From a virus, in the IMG/VR virus record IMGVR_UViG_3300044613_001789, positions 1 through 64,000 of that record: a stretch of 64,000 nt of DNA. One strand, written 5' to 3'. Made by a program: the position numbers and the translations under genes. Shown one piece after another: positions 1 to 8,519 of this stretch; within the stretch, counting starts at the first letter, position 1; the number at the start of each line of letters is the position of its first letter. Below the pieces are notes generated by a model that saw only the letters and a list, made by a program, of their open reading frames with translations, did not search any database and had not been told where the DNA came from.

Positions 1-2
1 TC

Positions 3-1013
3 GATGCTTACATTCGTAATCATTTCGCTACTGATCGGAGAGTTCTTCTTTGGGCGAATATGGTCAAAGGAGTCATGCCCAAAGGCATCTCGGGGCGAAT
101 AGTTTGCTCCAACGACGCATTCCTCCTTGCAGGAGGCTACGATGAGAAATATTCCACATATTCGCCGGATGACAAGGATTTCCGCGCCCGATTGATCCGA
201 ATGGAAAATGAGCCCATCGAAATCGATCCTAAGTTCCTTAATGCCATTCGGCATACAGACAAGATGCGGTTCAAAGAATACCCAGAAGCAGCGGATTCAG
301 ACGCCGAAGAGTTTTCCATTAGCCAAACTAATAGAGTCGTGAACAACGGCTACTTCGGTTGTGCGATGGTACATCGCAATTTCGTACCGGAAGCCATCGA
401 ACTGAAGCCGTTGCCTACTCGCATTTTCGGCATCGGAGCCCATAAGACAGCGACTACGTCGCTGCATAATGCCTTCCAAATACTAGGCTACCCATCAGGA
501 CATTGGAAAAATGCACATTGGGCAAAGTCCATCTACAACCAGATCCTCCAGGAAGGAAGATCTCTCACGCTAGAAAAGTGCTATGCACTTTGCGATCTAC
601 CGATACCGTTTCTATTTCGCCAGCTCGATGTCGCCTATCCTCGCAGCAAGTTCATTTTGACTACACGTCCCGAGAAGGAATGGCTGGAGTCGGTCAGAAA
701 GCACTGGAATCCAGAGTTCAATCCACAGCAAGTGTATTGGAAGAACGATCCGTTCACTAAGATCATCCATAGGGCCGTGTACGGCCAGAACCACTTCGAT
801 CCCGAAGTGATGATCCAAAAGTACCGCCAGCACAACGCAGACGTGCTAGAATACTTTAAGGATCGTCCCGACGATCTGTTGGTGATGGATATGGCAGACA
901 CTTCAACGAGCCCTTGGGCAAAGTTATGTCCGTTTTTAGGCGTCCGGGTGCCGAATTGCCAATATCCAACTTCCAACGTAGCCCCGGAAAAACAAACGGA
1001 ATATGCAATATGA
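3..1013 (+). CDS. Glycosyltransferase-sulfotransferase fusion, 5' end cut by the window
   Basis: The reading frame is open to the window edge, so the gene begins upstream; the first internal ATG is at 60. The N-terminal part resembles the C-terminal portion of GT-A galactosyltransferase-like enzymes (GRIVCSNDAFLLAGGYDE, then a D-D-K-D-F-R-A-R-L acidic motif). The second half looks like a PAPS-dependent sulfotransferase: a 5'-phosphosulfate loop GAHKTATTSLHNAF and a 3'-phosphate-binding segment FILTTRPEKEWLESV. It probably adds a sugar and a sulfate to a surface or virion glycan. The family assignment is by motif only and the acceptor is unknown. It stands upstream of tail genes on the same strand. 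Confidence 0.75.
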   Translation, partial: DAYIRNHFATDRRVLLWANMVKGVMPKGISGRIVCSNDAFLLAGGYDEKYSTYSPDDKDFRARLIRMENEPIEIDPKFLNAIRHTDKMRFKEYPEAADSDAEEFSISQTNRVVNNGYFGCAMVHRNFVPEAIELKPLPTRIFGIGAHKTATTSLHNAFQILGYPSGHWKNAHWAKSIYNQILQEGRSLTLEKCYALCDLPIPFLFRQLDVAYPRSKFILTTRPEKEWLESVRKHWNPEFNPQQVYWKNDPFTKIIHRAVYGQNHFDPEVMIQKYRQHNADVLEYFKDRPDDLLVMDMADTSTSPWAKLCPFLGVRVPNCQYPTSNVAPEKQTEYAI

Positions 1014-1065
1014 TGAGATATTTCCAAACGCTTTGGCTATCGGTCTACTTTTTCTTTGCCGATGA

Positions 1066-1147
1066 GCTTGGTCTATCTCCACATCGGGCTAGACCAAGCG
1101 TCCGCCGTCGTAAGAAAAAGACGCGGCGGAGCCGCAGAGCGGCTTTG
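1066..1147 (+). terminator. Hairpin cluster with a possible terminator after the sulfotransferase gene
   Basis: Three consecutive inverted repeats lie in the 179-bp gap. The first is GCTTGGTCTA/TAGACCAAGC (1066-1075 with 1090-1099). The second is an imperfect GC-rich stem (about 1102-1129). The third is AGCCGC-AGA-GCGGCT (1130-1144) followed by TTTG. The last could be a weak intrinsic terminator; the T-run is short, so termination is uncertain. Confidence 0.4.
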
Positions 1148-1180
1148 TGACGCAAATCGGAAACCTATCTGATTTCTGGG

Positions 1181-1192
1181 TAAAATTAGCCT
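1181..1192 (+). promoter_or_regulatory. -10 element placed for a leaderless transcript
   Basis: TAAAAT at 1181-1186 is followed by exactly six bases and then the ATG at 1193. With usual -10 geometry the transcript would begin at the A of the start codon. No Shine-Dalgarno sequence precedes the gene. No convincing -35 is visible at 16-18 bp spacing, so the promoter is tentative. Confidence 0.4.
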
Positions 1193-1570
1193 ATGACTAC
1201 TCCTGCCAAATTTGCATACGACGTGTGGGTGGGGAATCACAAGACGTTCCATTGGCGATTCGCAACTTACCTAGACGACACCGAAACCTCAACAACAGCC
1301 TACCCCTTAACCGGAGTATCGGTGTTTTTCACCGTTTTTAACGGTGATACGAAACTGGTCGAGAAATCGACCACGGCAGGAACAGTGACGGTTTCCGGCA
1401 ACCAAGCGTCGGCTACGCTGACGCCGGCAGATACTCGCCTCATAGGCAACGCCGTCTATGAAGACGGCGTTAAGCCGACTTACGAAGTCGAGTTCCGGCA
1501 AGCCGGAATAGAGACTACGTGGCTTTACGGTAAACTTAACTTGAAGGGAGGAGATAACGAAGATGCCTGA
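1193..1570 (+). CDS. Virion structural protein, BppU-like N-terminal fold suspected
   Basis: A 125-residue protein with an alternating hydrophobic/polar pattern typical of a small beta-sandwich. The central segment GVSVFFTVFNGDTKL is of the kind found in baseplate/receptor-binding N-terminal domains (BppU-like). It is first in a run of tightly spaced virion genes and its 3' end overlaps the next small gene. Assignment to the BppU-like group is an impression from pattern and context, not a proven homology. The start at 1193 is the only one upstream of the conserved-looking part. Confidence 0.55.
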   Translation: MTTPAKFAYDVWVGNHKTFHWRFATYLDDTETSTTAYPLTGVSVFFTVFNGDTKLVEKSTTAGTVTVSGNQASATLTPADTRLIGNAVYEDGVKPTYEVEFRQAGIETTWLYGKLNLKGGDNEDA

Positions 1571-1724
1571 TGTTATCGTAATTCCTGATACAACTAACGG
1601 TCCTGATGTAATTGTCATTGTGCAAGAAGGTCCGGTTGGACCGTCAGGCACGGTGATTACATTCGGAACAGCTCCACCGTCTGGCGGCAACGATGGCGAT
1701 ATCTATCTACAGTATTCACCCTAA
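1563..1724 (+). CDS. Small collagen-like/tail-fibre module protein (53 aa)
   Basis: Starts at the ATG inside the end of the previous gene (8-bp overlap) and ends with TAA at 1722-1724. The product contains EGPVGPSG and then FGTAPPSGGNDGDIYLQ. Phage tail fibres commonly carry such a short GP-repeat followed by a G-T-x-P-P-x-G-x-x-G-D-x-Y motif. It probably forms part of a fibre or adaptor at the virion surface. The coding call rests on the motif, the translational coupling and the same-strand context. Confidence 0.6.
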   Translation: MPDVIVIPDTTNGPDVIVIVQEGPVGPSGTVITFGTAPPSGGNDGDIYLQYSP

Positions 1725-1738
1725 AGGAATAAAAACAA

Positions 1739-2158
1739 ATGGCAATTCAATTTAATGTTGCGACACGCAACGCAAGGCTTGACACAATCGAATCGACGAA
1801 CGGGACATCCTGTTCGCTGGAGATTCGTTCGGGTACTGTTCCAGCAAACTGTGCAGCAACACGGACTGGAACAGTGCTTGCCACAATCAACCTTCCATCC
1901 GACTGGATGGCCGCAGCGTCATCGGGTGCGAAAGCCATTGCAGGAACTTGGCAAGACTTGAGTGCCGATGCTACTGGTACGGCAGGTCATTTCTGCGTCT
2001 ACAACTCGCAAGCGACAAAGGACGGAACAACTTGCTTTATCCAGGGAACAGTTACAGCAACTAGCGGCGGTGGCGACATGGAAGTTTCTTCGACTTCATT
2101 CACCGCAGGTCAATCGTTCACGGTCAATACGTTTACCCTGACAGACGGCAACGCTTAA
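1739..2158 (+). CDS. Conserved phage structural protein
   Basis: A 139-residue protein beginning MAIQFNVATRNARLDTIE and containing NLPSDWMAAASSGAKAIAGTW. I recognise this pattern from a widespread phage virion protein family of unknown exact role, usually encoded among minor tail or head genes. AAGGA lies upstream of the ATG. It is rich in Thr, Ser and Ala, compatible with an extended beta structure. The function is not known. Confidence 0.65.
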   Translation: MAIQFNVATRNARLDTIESTNGTSCSLEIRSGTVPANCAATRTGTVLATINLPSDWMAAASSGAKAIAGTWQDLSADATGTAGHFCVYNSQATKDGTTCFIQGTVTATSGGGDMEVSSTSFTAGQSFTVNTFTLTDGNA

Positions 2159-2160
2159 CC

Positions 2161-2652
2161 ATGCAGCTAACAACAGCACAGCAAACGACGCTTCGCAACT
2201 TCGTTCTAGCCGATCCTGTTTTTTCGGTTCAGCCGCAAACTAACAGTGGTGCTCTGTTCATTGCCGAGGCATTGAATCAACCGACAGAACCAGCGTTCAT
2301 CGTGTGGAGGACATCTGTCTCCGTTGACGAGATTATGCGAAACGGCATGGACTGGGCACGAGTCGATAATCTTTCAGTAGGTAAGGCAAGAATCTGGGAT
2401 TGGATGAGTCGCCTTGGTTCGTTCGATGCCAGCAAGCCGAACGTACGAGCGGGTATTGATGCTTGTTGGGTTGGTACAGCGGCAGATTTGGCAGTACGTG
2501 CTTCTGTTTACGTTCATTGCAAACGAACAGCCAACGGGGTTGAAAAGCTACTAGCCACAGGCACGGGTAGTAATGCTGTTCCTGCGGTTACTTCAGCCGA
2601 AGGAACGCTATCGTACTTAGACGTAGTTCAAGCTATGGGTTGGTTCTACTAA
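2161..2652 (+). CDS. Conserved phage structural protein
   Basis: A 163-residue protein with the blocks RVDNLSVGKARIWDWM and GTAADLAVRASVYVHCKR, and GTLSYLDVVQA near the C-terminus. These blocks recur together in tailed-phage proteins encoded next to the family upstream (1739-2158), and the two usually travel as a pair. It follows after 2 bp. It is probably a minor virion component; nothing in the sequence points to an enzymatic function. Confidence 0.6.
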   Translation: MQLTTAQQTTLRNFVLADPVFSVQPQTNSGALFIAEALNQPTEPAFIVWRTSVSVDEIMRNGMDWARVDNLSVGKARIWDWMSRLGSFDASKPNVRAGIDACWVGTAADLAVRASVYVHCKRTANGVEKLLATGTGSNAVPAVTSAEGTLSYLDVVQAMGWFY

Positions 2653-2653
2653 T

Positions 2654-3145
2654 ATGCCAAGTAAAGTTTACAGAGCTACGGAAACTCCGATAGTTTTTCG
2701 CGATAGCGGTGGCGATGTCGTTATCACGCTGAATAACTTAGCATTCGGTGCTGGTCGCGTGTCGGCTCGTTATGATCGAGGTGCGGGTAGCCTAGCAGAG
2801 TCGCACGAGGTTACTGGAGTCTTTCAGTTTGAAACTGCACCAGCACTTGGTGAGGCTGTTGAGCTCTATCTATTCCAGTCCGATGGAACCTACATGGATG
2901 GAACGCTGGGCACGTCAGACGCTGCACTAACAGCGGACAAGAGACGCAACGGAATACTCATCGGTGCTGTGATTGTAGACACGACATCGACAGCCACGGA
3001 TATAGTCGCACGTTTTCAAAACGTACCAATCACCAGTCGATACTATTCCATCGGTGTCTGGAACGCATCGGCAGGTGACAACTTAGAGAACACAGCCAAC
3101 GCTTCACGAGTCATCGTTACACCAATGCCACCAGAGGCCCAATAA
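2654..3145 (+). CDS. Virion-associated protein of unknown function
   Basis: A 163-residue protein starting 2 bp after the previous stop and ending 2 bp before the next start, so it belongs to the same structural operon. Phage proteins with the layout seen here (an N-terminal TPIVFRDSGGDVVITL strand pair, then a central R-G-A-G-S-L segment) are common next to tail-fibre genes. No catalytic motif is visible. Confidence 0.55.
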   Translation: MPSKVYRATETPIVFRDSGGDVVITLNNLAFGAGRVSARYDRGAGSLAESHEVTGVFQFETAPALGEAVELYLFQSDGTYMDGTLGTSDAALTADKRRNGILIGAVIVDTTSTATDIVARFQNVPITSRYYSIGVWNASAGDNLENTANASRVIVTPMPPEAQ

Positions 3146-3146
3146 C

Positions 3147-4457
3147 ATGCTGCTGACATCCACCAGCGATAAAATCCGATTGGTCACTTCCGTAGCTGGT
3201 GATGTTCGCGTGCAAGCTAGCTACGTGGACCTCTCTGGTAGTACGGTTACACCTGGACGGCTTAACAGTTCTATCAGCACAGCTACGACGACCGATATAG
3301 TCGCAAGCCCTGCAAGTAGCACGCAACGAAAAATAAAGTACGTATCCATTTGGAACGACTCTAGCAGTTCAGCCAATTCGGTTACAGTGCAACACACTGA
3401 CGGGACGACAGTCGTCGATATTTACGTCGTCAGTCTGCCAAGCCAATCAGGATTGACCTACGTCGATGGGCAAGGCTGGACTGTAATCGGCAATTCTAGA
3501 CCGACAAACATTCAAACCTTTTCCGCAAGTGGCACATGGAACAAGCCGACCAGCTTCAACCCGGGCGTTGTTATGGTTCGCGTCTGGGGTGCAGGTGGCG
3601 GTGGCGGTGGGGGTTCGTCTCTGGCAACTGCGACCGTTACCAAGGGTGGCGGTGGCGGCGGCGGGGGTTGCTTTGTTGAAAGAATTTTCAGAGCATCTGA
3701 CCTTGGCGACGACGTATCGGTGACCATCGGTGCAGGAGGCTCAGCGGGCACGGGTGCAACGGCAGGCGGCTCCGGCGGCGATGGTGGCGTCGGCGGCAAC
3801 ACGACATTTGGCTCACTGCTGACCGGCTACGGTGGCGGCGGCGGAAGAGGCGGGCAAAACTCTGCGCTTGCGACTGGCGGTGGCGGCGGCGGTGGCGGGC
3901 ACTCTGCCGGTCAAACAGCCACCGCAGCGGTGGGCGGCAACGGGGGGCAGCCAATTTCGTCCGGGCCGGGTTTTGACATTCAAGGCATCACGGGGGCGGT
4001 TGGCTCGGGTAATAGTTATTACGGTCACTTCGGCGGGGGCGGCGGTGGCGGCTCGACAAATGCTGCCGCTTCAACCTCTGGCGGCGGGTCGCTTTTTGGC
4101 GGCGGTGGCGGCGGCTCGGGCGGTGGAACAAGCGCAGTTCCTGCGGCAACCAGCCCGACGACCGGCGGCGGTTTTAGCTCGTCTGTTGGCGGCGGGGGAG
4201 CGGCGGGCGTCTCAGCGGGTCCATCAGGCCCGTCACCTCTGCCCGGCGATGCGGGCGGGGCAACCAACGGCACAACGGGTGGCGCGGGTGGCGGCGGTGG
4301 CGGCTCGACTGTGCAGGCTTCCGCCAACGGCGCAGCGGGCGGCGCAGGCGGGCTCGGCGGCGGCGGTGGCGGTGGTGGCGGGCGTGGCAGCAATCCGGGT
4401 CTTGGCGGCGCTGGTGGCATCGGTGGCGCTGGATACTGTGTCGTAATCTCTTGGTAA
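3147..4457 (+). CDS. Glycine-rich tail surface protein, copy 1
   Basis: Residues 1-125 form a module (MLLTSTSDKIRLVTSVAG..., YVDLSGSTVTPGRLN) repeated in the next gene. They are followed by a short FSASGTWNKP strand typical of the start of phage glycine-rich domains. From about residue 145 the chain is dominated by long glycine runs ending in GYCVVISW. Such regions form polyglycine-helix bundles in tail adhesins (as known for T4-like gp38 tips). A host-recognition or adhesin role is inferred. The locally high GC reflects the Gly codons; the long antisense frames here are artefacts of this composition. Confidence 0.65.
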   Translation: MLLTSTSDKIRLVTSVAGDVRVQASYVDLSGSTVTPGRLNSSISTATTTDIVASPASSTQRKIKYVSIWNDSSSSANSVTVQHTDGTTVVDIYVVSLPSQSGLTYVDGQGWTVIGNSRPTNIQTFSASGTWNKPTSFNPGVVMVRVWGAGGGGGGGSSLATATVTKGGGGGGGGCFVERIFRASDLGDDVSVTIGAGGSAGTGATAGGSGGDGGVGGNTTFGSLLTGYGGGGGRGGQNSALATGGGGGGGGHSAGQTATAAVGGNGGQPISSGPGFDIQGITGAVGSGNSYYGHFGGGGGGGSTNAAASTSGGGSLFGGGGGGSGGGTSAVPAATSPTTGGGFSSSVGGGGAAGVSAGPSGPSPLPGDAGGATNGTTGGAGGGGGGSTVQASANGAAGGAGGLGGGGGGGGGRGSNPGLGGAGGIGGAGYCVVISW

Positions 4458-4463
4458 TAAAAA

Positions 4464-5762
4464 ATGTACCTAACGTCAACCAGCGACAAAATCAGAGTCA
4501 CAACAAGTTTATCGAACAGCGTCCTAGTTCACGCTTCCTATGTGGACCTGTCCGGTAGTACAGTCACACCAGGCAGGCTCAACACGAGCATAGCAGCGGC
4601 AACCACAACTGACGTAGTGGGCAGCCCTAGTGGGAGCGATAGCCGAGTCGTAAAGTTTCTATCGGTATGGAACGACCACAATTCAGCGGCTCAGACAATT
4701 ACAGTGCTGCATACGGATGGAACAACGACGGCGGATTTGTGGAGCGGTAGCATTCCTGCCCAGTCAGGATTGATTTTCGACGAAGCAAGCGGGTGGAAGG
4801 TGTCATCTCCGTTCCCTTCGGCGGACATTAAGACTTTTGATGCCCCGGGTGGAACGTGGACCAAGCCGACCGGTCCTCGCACCGGGCTGACCCTTATCCG
4901 GCTGTGGGGCGGCGGAGGCGGCGGCGGAGGCGGCGCGTCTCTGGCAACTGCAGTTGTCGCTAAAGGTGGATCGGGCGGCGGCGGGGGGCTGTGCGCCAGT
5001 CAGATTTTTCCGACCGATTCTCTGCCCGAAAAATTGACTGTCGTGATCGGATTGGGCGGCGGCGGTGGTGGCGGCGGCACGGCTGGCGCAGCGGGCTTGA
5101 GCCCGCTTTTTGGATCCCCGTCGTATGTTCGGGCAACGACCTACACGCTACTTTTCGCCCATGGCGGGGCTGCGGGGACGGGTGGTGCGATCAGCGCCGC
5201 GACTTCCAACGGCGGCACCGGGGCGGGCACTCATGGCGCCAACCTAGGAGCCATAAACAGCGCGGGGGCATCGGGACAGCCTATCAACGGCAGCAATTCG
5301 ACTGCGTTTGGCCCTGCTTGGGAAGGCGGCGGTGGCGGTGGCGGGTCCAGCAACAGCGCAACCGTGCCTCTCGTAACTGCGGGTAGCACTGCCCGGTGGG
5401 GTGGCGGCGGTGGCGGCTCTGGCGGGTGTCACAGCAGCACCCCCACCACCATCGATGCATCGGCAGGCGGCGGCACAGGCAACAGCGTTGGCGCTACGGC
5501 GGGCGGGCTTGGCGGTGCAGCGGGCACGAGCGGTGCATCGCCTACGGCAGGCGCAAACGGCATTGACACTACCGGCATCGTAGGCGGCACAGGCGGAGGT
5601 GGTGGCGGAACGACTGTCACGGCATCTACTGCGGGCGCGGCTGGCGGCAACGGGGGCAAAGGTGGCGGCGGTGGTGGTGGTGGCGGTGTCGGCATGAACC
5701 CCGGCGTCGGTGGCCGGGGTGGCAACGGAGGCAACGGCTATGGGATCATAATATCATGGTGA
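4464..5762 (+). CDS. Glycine-rich tail surface protein, copy 2
   Basis: A 432-residue paralogue of the gene just upstream: it starts MYLTSTSDKIRVTTSLSN, shares YVDLSGSTVTPGRLN and has the same glycine-rich C-terminal domain ending GYGIIISW. The N-terminal module is the best conserved part; the Gly-rich part differs in segment order and length, as expected for an adhesin diversifying after tandem duplication. The 3' end overlaps the next gene by 7 bp. Confidence 0.65.
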   Translation: MYLTSTSDKIRVTTSLSNSVLVHASYVDLSGSTVTPGRLNTSIAAATTTDVVGSPSGSDSRVVKFLSVWNDHNSAAQTITVLHTDGTTTADLWSGSIPAQSGLIFDEASGWKVSSPFPSADIKTFDAPGGTWTKPTGPRTGLTLIRLWGGGGGGGGGASLATAVVAKGGSGGGGGLCASQIFPTDSLPEKLTVVIGLGGGGGGGGTAGAAGLSPLFGSPSYVRATTYTLLFAHGGAAGTGGAISAATSNGGTGAGTHGANLGAINSAGASGQPINGSNSTAFGPAWEGGGGGGGSSNSATVPLVTAGSTARWGGGGGGSGGCHSSTPTTIDASAGGGTGNSVGATAGGLGGAAGTSGASPTAGANGIDTTGIVGGTGGGGGGTTVTASTAGAAGGNGGKGGGGGGGGGVGMNPGVGGRGGNGGNGYGIIISW

Positions 5763-5953
5763 CACGTTGGGCGTTACTGACAGCATCAGGTCAAGTCTTT
5801 AACGTGTGTGTTTGGGATGGGGTCGAGGCTTGGACTGCGCCGGTCCATCTCACTGTTATTGTGTGTCCCGATTACGCTGGCCCTGGTTGGCAATACGTCG
5901 ATTCGGAGTGGTCTCTGATTCCTCCTCCTGTTGAAGAAGGCGGGGGCGACTAA
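5756..5953 (+). CDS. Small tail-associated protein
   Basis: A 65-residue protein overlapping the end of the Gly-rich gene (ATG at 5756). The pattern NVCVWDGVEAW ... GPGWQYVDSEW ... PPP resembles small phage proteins that accompany tail fibres (fibre-assembly or fibre-tip type). Its coupling to both neighbours supports expression with them. The role is inferred from context. Confidence 0.55.
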   Translation: MVTRWALLTASGQVFNVCVWDGVEAWTAPVHLTVIVCPDYAGPGWQYVDSEWSLIPPPVEEGGGD

Positions 5954-5954
5954 A

Positions 5955-7799
5955 ATGGCGCGGATCGGTGCGTTTGATCGACATCTAGAACCGTTAGCAT
6001 GGTGGGAAGCAGAACTGATTCCTGCGGGCTGGTACGTCGATGAATTGCTCGTCGAGCCAGCTTCAGGTGTAACAGGTACGCTGTCTCGAACTCTAGACGG
6101 GGCAACACTCGTCTCTAGCGGAGAGTTGGTTACGCCGAGCACTTCGTCTGCGATTCTTATCCCAAGCTCGAATAACCCGAGCTACCGAAGCGGTTTCTAT
6201 TCTCCACGTCGCGGTGGCACACCGAAGTATCCAAGTCTATGGGACGGGTGCGTCGGTGCTTGGGCACCTTCGCTGGGGCAGTCGGGGTTGACAAGTATTT
6301 TTGATCAATCGCTGTATCAAAATCACGGAATCACAAGTTTAGCCAGTTCTGATTGGGTTGTTAGCGGCGGGGCAACAGCATTAAATCTAAATGGTACAGG
6401 CACTACAATTACTAATGCCTTGCGTACTATATCTGGTAACCTGACTCTATCTTTTTGGTTCTACAATACGGGAAATTTTACTGCTTACGCAACACCGTTT
6501 GACAGCGGTGTGTCACATTCAACTCGTGCCTGTTCTGTGTTTTTTGGTCCCAACAACAATTCAGTTTACTGTGCTTTTGGAGAGCCTGTCGGTGGTTCTG
6601 CCGTTGGTTCAGGTATGAATATGCAGCTGAATACATGGACTCACCTAGCAGTGACCGTAAGCGGAACGACTGCGACTATTTACAAAAACGGCGTATCGTT
6701 TGGTTCAGCTAGCTCGAATGTGGTTGGTTCAACATGGACAAATAACAGGTCAATTAGTATTGGAACGAATCCATCTGGTGGGGGGGCATCGTTCCAAGGT
6801 AATGTCGATGACTTCCGTTTGTATAACAGAGTTTTGTCGGTACGCGAAATCCAACTCTTTGCCAGAAAACGCGGCATCGCATACGAGCGTGCAAGCAGAA
6901 AGCTATCTGTCTCTTCTGCTCCTGCTCCTACTGGTTCGGTATCGAGCACGTTAGCCAACGCCACCCTTTCCTCGTCGGGCACGTTAGCAAGTGGGTTGTC
7001 TGGTACGGTATCGGCAGTGCTAGCCGATGTTAGCTTGTCCTCAACAGGTACGCTTGCGTCTGGTGCAACGGGCACACTAACAAGCACGCTGGATGCAGCA
7101 ACAATAGCTTCCACTGGCACGGTCGGAAGTGGAGTAACGGCAACAGTATCGGTTACGCTAGCAGCGGCAACGGTATCGGCTTCTGGTACGCTTGAGGCTG
7201 GCTTAACTGGTAGCACCAATAGCACACTCACAAACGCAACGCTATCGTCTTCGGGCACTGTCGCTGCGGGTGCTTCAGGTACGGTAACGCGTACACTGGA
7301 CAACGCAACGCTATCAGCAACAGGTGGTGCGGCTGGTTCCGTAACTGGTTCAGTTTCGGCAAGCCTAGCGGCTGTTACTTGCTCGGCAACCGCAACGCTT
7401 GCGGCTGGACTAAGTGGTAGCGTCACAAGAACACTCGCTGACGTTGTAGCGTCGGCAACTGGCACATTAGCTGCCGGTGCATCAGGTAGCGTCACACGAA
7501 CACTCGCAGATGCTACGTTATCGTCCACTGGTTCTTTCAGTGCTGGGCTAACAGCACAAGTCAACCGAGCACTTGATTCGTGCGTTGTATCGTCATCTGG
7601 TACAGTCGCAAACGGTGCTACTGGTTCGTTATCAGTTCAGCTTGCATCGGCTACGTTGGTTAGCGGCAATGTTGCTCTGGGTGGCTTCCGGCTAAAGGTT
7701 GCGGGTGAATGGAAAGATGCGATGGCATTTGTAAAAGTAACCGGCACTTGGAAGAGTGCAACACCTTTCGTAAAAGTCAGCGGGGTTTGGAAACAGTGA
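5955..7799 (+). CDS. LamG-like domain virion protein with a long repeat stalk
   Basis: The start at 5955 (one base after the previous stop) gives MARIGAFDRHLEPLAWWE, a common beginning in this family. Residues about 130-305 look like a concanavalin/LamG jelly-roll: LTLSFWFYNTG, the strand WTHLAVTVSGTTATIYKNG, and a closing VDDFRLYNRVLS. Residues about 320-565 are a run of repeats of roughly 25 residues with the core G-T-V/L-S-x-T-L-A-x-A-T-x-S-S-T-G-T-L. The C-terminus carries two copies of FVKVxGxWK. It is probably a carbohydrate-binding tail appendage with a repeat shaft. Confidence 0.65.
   Translation: MARIGAFDRHLEPLAWWEAELIPAGWYVDELLVEPASGVTGTLSRTLDGATLVSSGELVTPSTSSAILIPSSNNPSYRSGFYSPRRGGTPKYPSLWDGCVGAWAPSLGQSGLTSIFDQSLYQNHGITSLASSDWVVSGGATALNLNGTGTTITNALRTISGNLTLSFWFYNTGNFTAYATPFDSGVSHSTRACSVFFGPNNNSVYCAFGEPVGGSAVGSGMNMQLNTWTHLAVTVSGTTATIYKNGVSFGSASSNVVGSTWTNNRSISIGTNPSGGGASFQGNVDDFRLYNRVLSVREIQLFARKRGIAYERASRKLSVSSAPAPTGSVSSTLANATLSSSGTLASGLSGTVSAVLADVSLSSTGTLASGATGTLTSTLDAATIASTGTVGSGVTATVSVTLAAATVSASGTLEAGLTGSTNSTLTNATLSSSGTVAAGASGTVTRTLDNATLSATGGAAGSVTGSVSASLAAVTCSATATLAAGLSGSVTRTLADVVASATGTLAAGASGSVTRTLADATLSSTGSFSAGLTAQVNRALDSCVVSSSGTVANGATGSLSVQLASATLVSGNVALGGFRLKVAGEWKDAMAFVKVTGTWKSATPFVKVSGVWKQ
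6930..7665 (+). repeat. In-gene repeats encoding the about 25-residue shaft motif
   Basis: About nine to ten degenerate units of 75-80 bp encode the pattern G-x-V-S-x-T-L-A-x-A-T-x-S-S-T-G-T-L-A-x-G. The DNA copies have diverged through synonymous and conservative changes, so the repeat is clearer in protein than in DNA. Confidence 0.6.
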
Positions 7800-8518
7800 C
7801 TTCTGACGCCGATTTAAGCTGGCAAATATATCGTGCAACGCTAAAGCACGGCGACGAAGCCAAAGTAGCCGAGTCCCTCGGCCTATCGCCGTTCGCCTTG
7901 AAGCAATTGTTAGCTGACGATCCCGTATTGCGGAACGCAATGGATGCTGCCTTAGCTGACCGGTTGCCGGCAGTTCTAAACGACTTGTCTGAGGAATCAA
8001 AAGCAATCTGGGCCAGTTTGTCGGGTCCGGTTACGGACGACGCCAAGCAAGCGGCTATGATTGCTCTGGCAGGAAAAGGAGAACGGGAGCGTAAGAAGCT
8101 GTTGGCCTGGGCTTTGCTAAACAATAATTTTGATGTAACCGGGGCTTGCCGTAATCTCAAGATAGCAATCCGAGAATTCGAACGCTGGAGTAAGAATGAT
8201 CCAGAGTTCGCTGAGATGATTGCCGATATCCAGGCAGCCAAGCGGCATTTTGTCGAAGGCCGGTTGATGGGGCTTGTGTCGGCAGGATCGGAAAAGGCAA
8301 CTTTATTCGCTGCGGAACGCCTGATGAAAGATGTGTACGGTAAAGTCCTAACCGTAGAAGGAAATGTGAATATGCATCACAGTACCATCGACTTAGGCCG
8401 ACTGCCTATCTCAATTAAAAGCAGAATCTTCGAGTTACTCGAAGAAGCGAGCGTCATTACTCCGGACGGCTTAATTTCTTATGACCTAGTCGCAGAAGAC
8501 GTAAAAAGACTGAATTAA
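7796..8518 (+). CDS. terS: Terminase small subunit, putative
   Basis: A GTG at 7796 overlapping the upstream TGA gives a 240-residue product starting TSDADLSWQIYRAT after the initiator. An N-terminal helix-turn-helix-like segment (ESLGLSPFALKQLL) is followed by a second (NFDVTGACRNLKIAIREFER). Then come EFAEMIADIQAAKRH and GSEKATLFAAERLMKDVYG, the usual order in small terminase subunits (DNA-binding helices, oligomerisation helices, 'Gn..A..f.Lk..y' motif). It should bind packaging sites and recruit TerL. It lies 13.4 kb from terL, with the accessory zone between. An HTH regulator is a less likely alternative. Confidence 0.65.
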   Translation: MTSDADLSWQIYRATLKHGDEAKVAESLGLSPFALKQLLADDPVLRNAMDAALADRLPAVLNDLSEESKAIWASLSGPVTDDAKQAAMIALAGKGERERKKLLAWALLNNNFDVTGACRNLKIAIREFERWSKNDPEFAEMIADIQAAKRHFVEGRLMGLVSAGSEKATLFAAERLMKDVYGKVLTVEGNVNMHHSTIDLGRLPISIKSRIFELLEEASVITPDGLISYDLVAEDVKRLN

Positions 8519-8519
8519 C

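Noticed and set aside
3512-4501. Long Pro-rich and Arg-rich frames antisense to the glycine-rich genes
   Set aside because: They mirror Gly codon runs on the other strand, are low complexity and have no ribosome-binding sites.
6680-7564. 294-codon antisense frame under the repeat shaft
   Set aside because: Ala/Val/Pro low complexity arising from the repeated Ser/Thr/Ala codons of the real gene.
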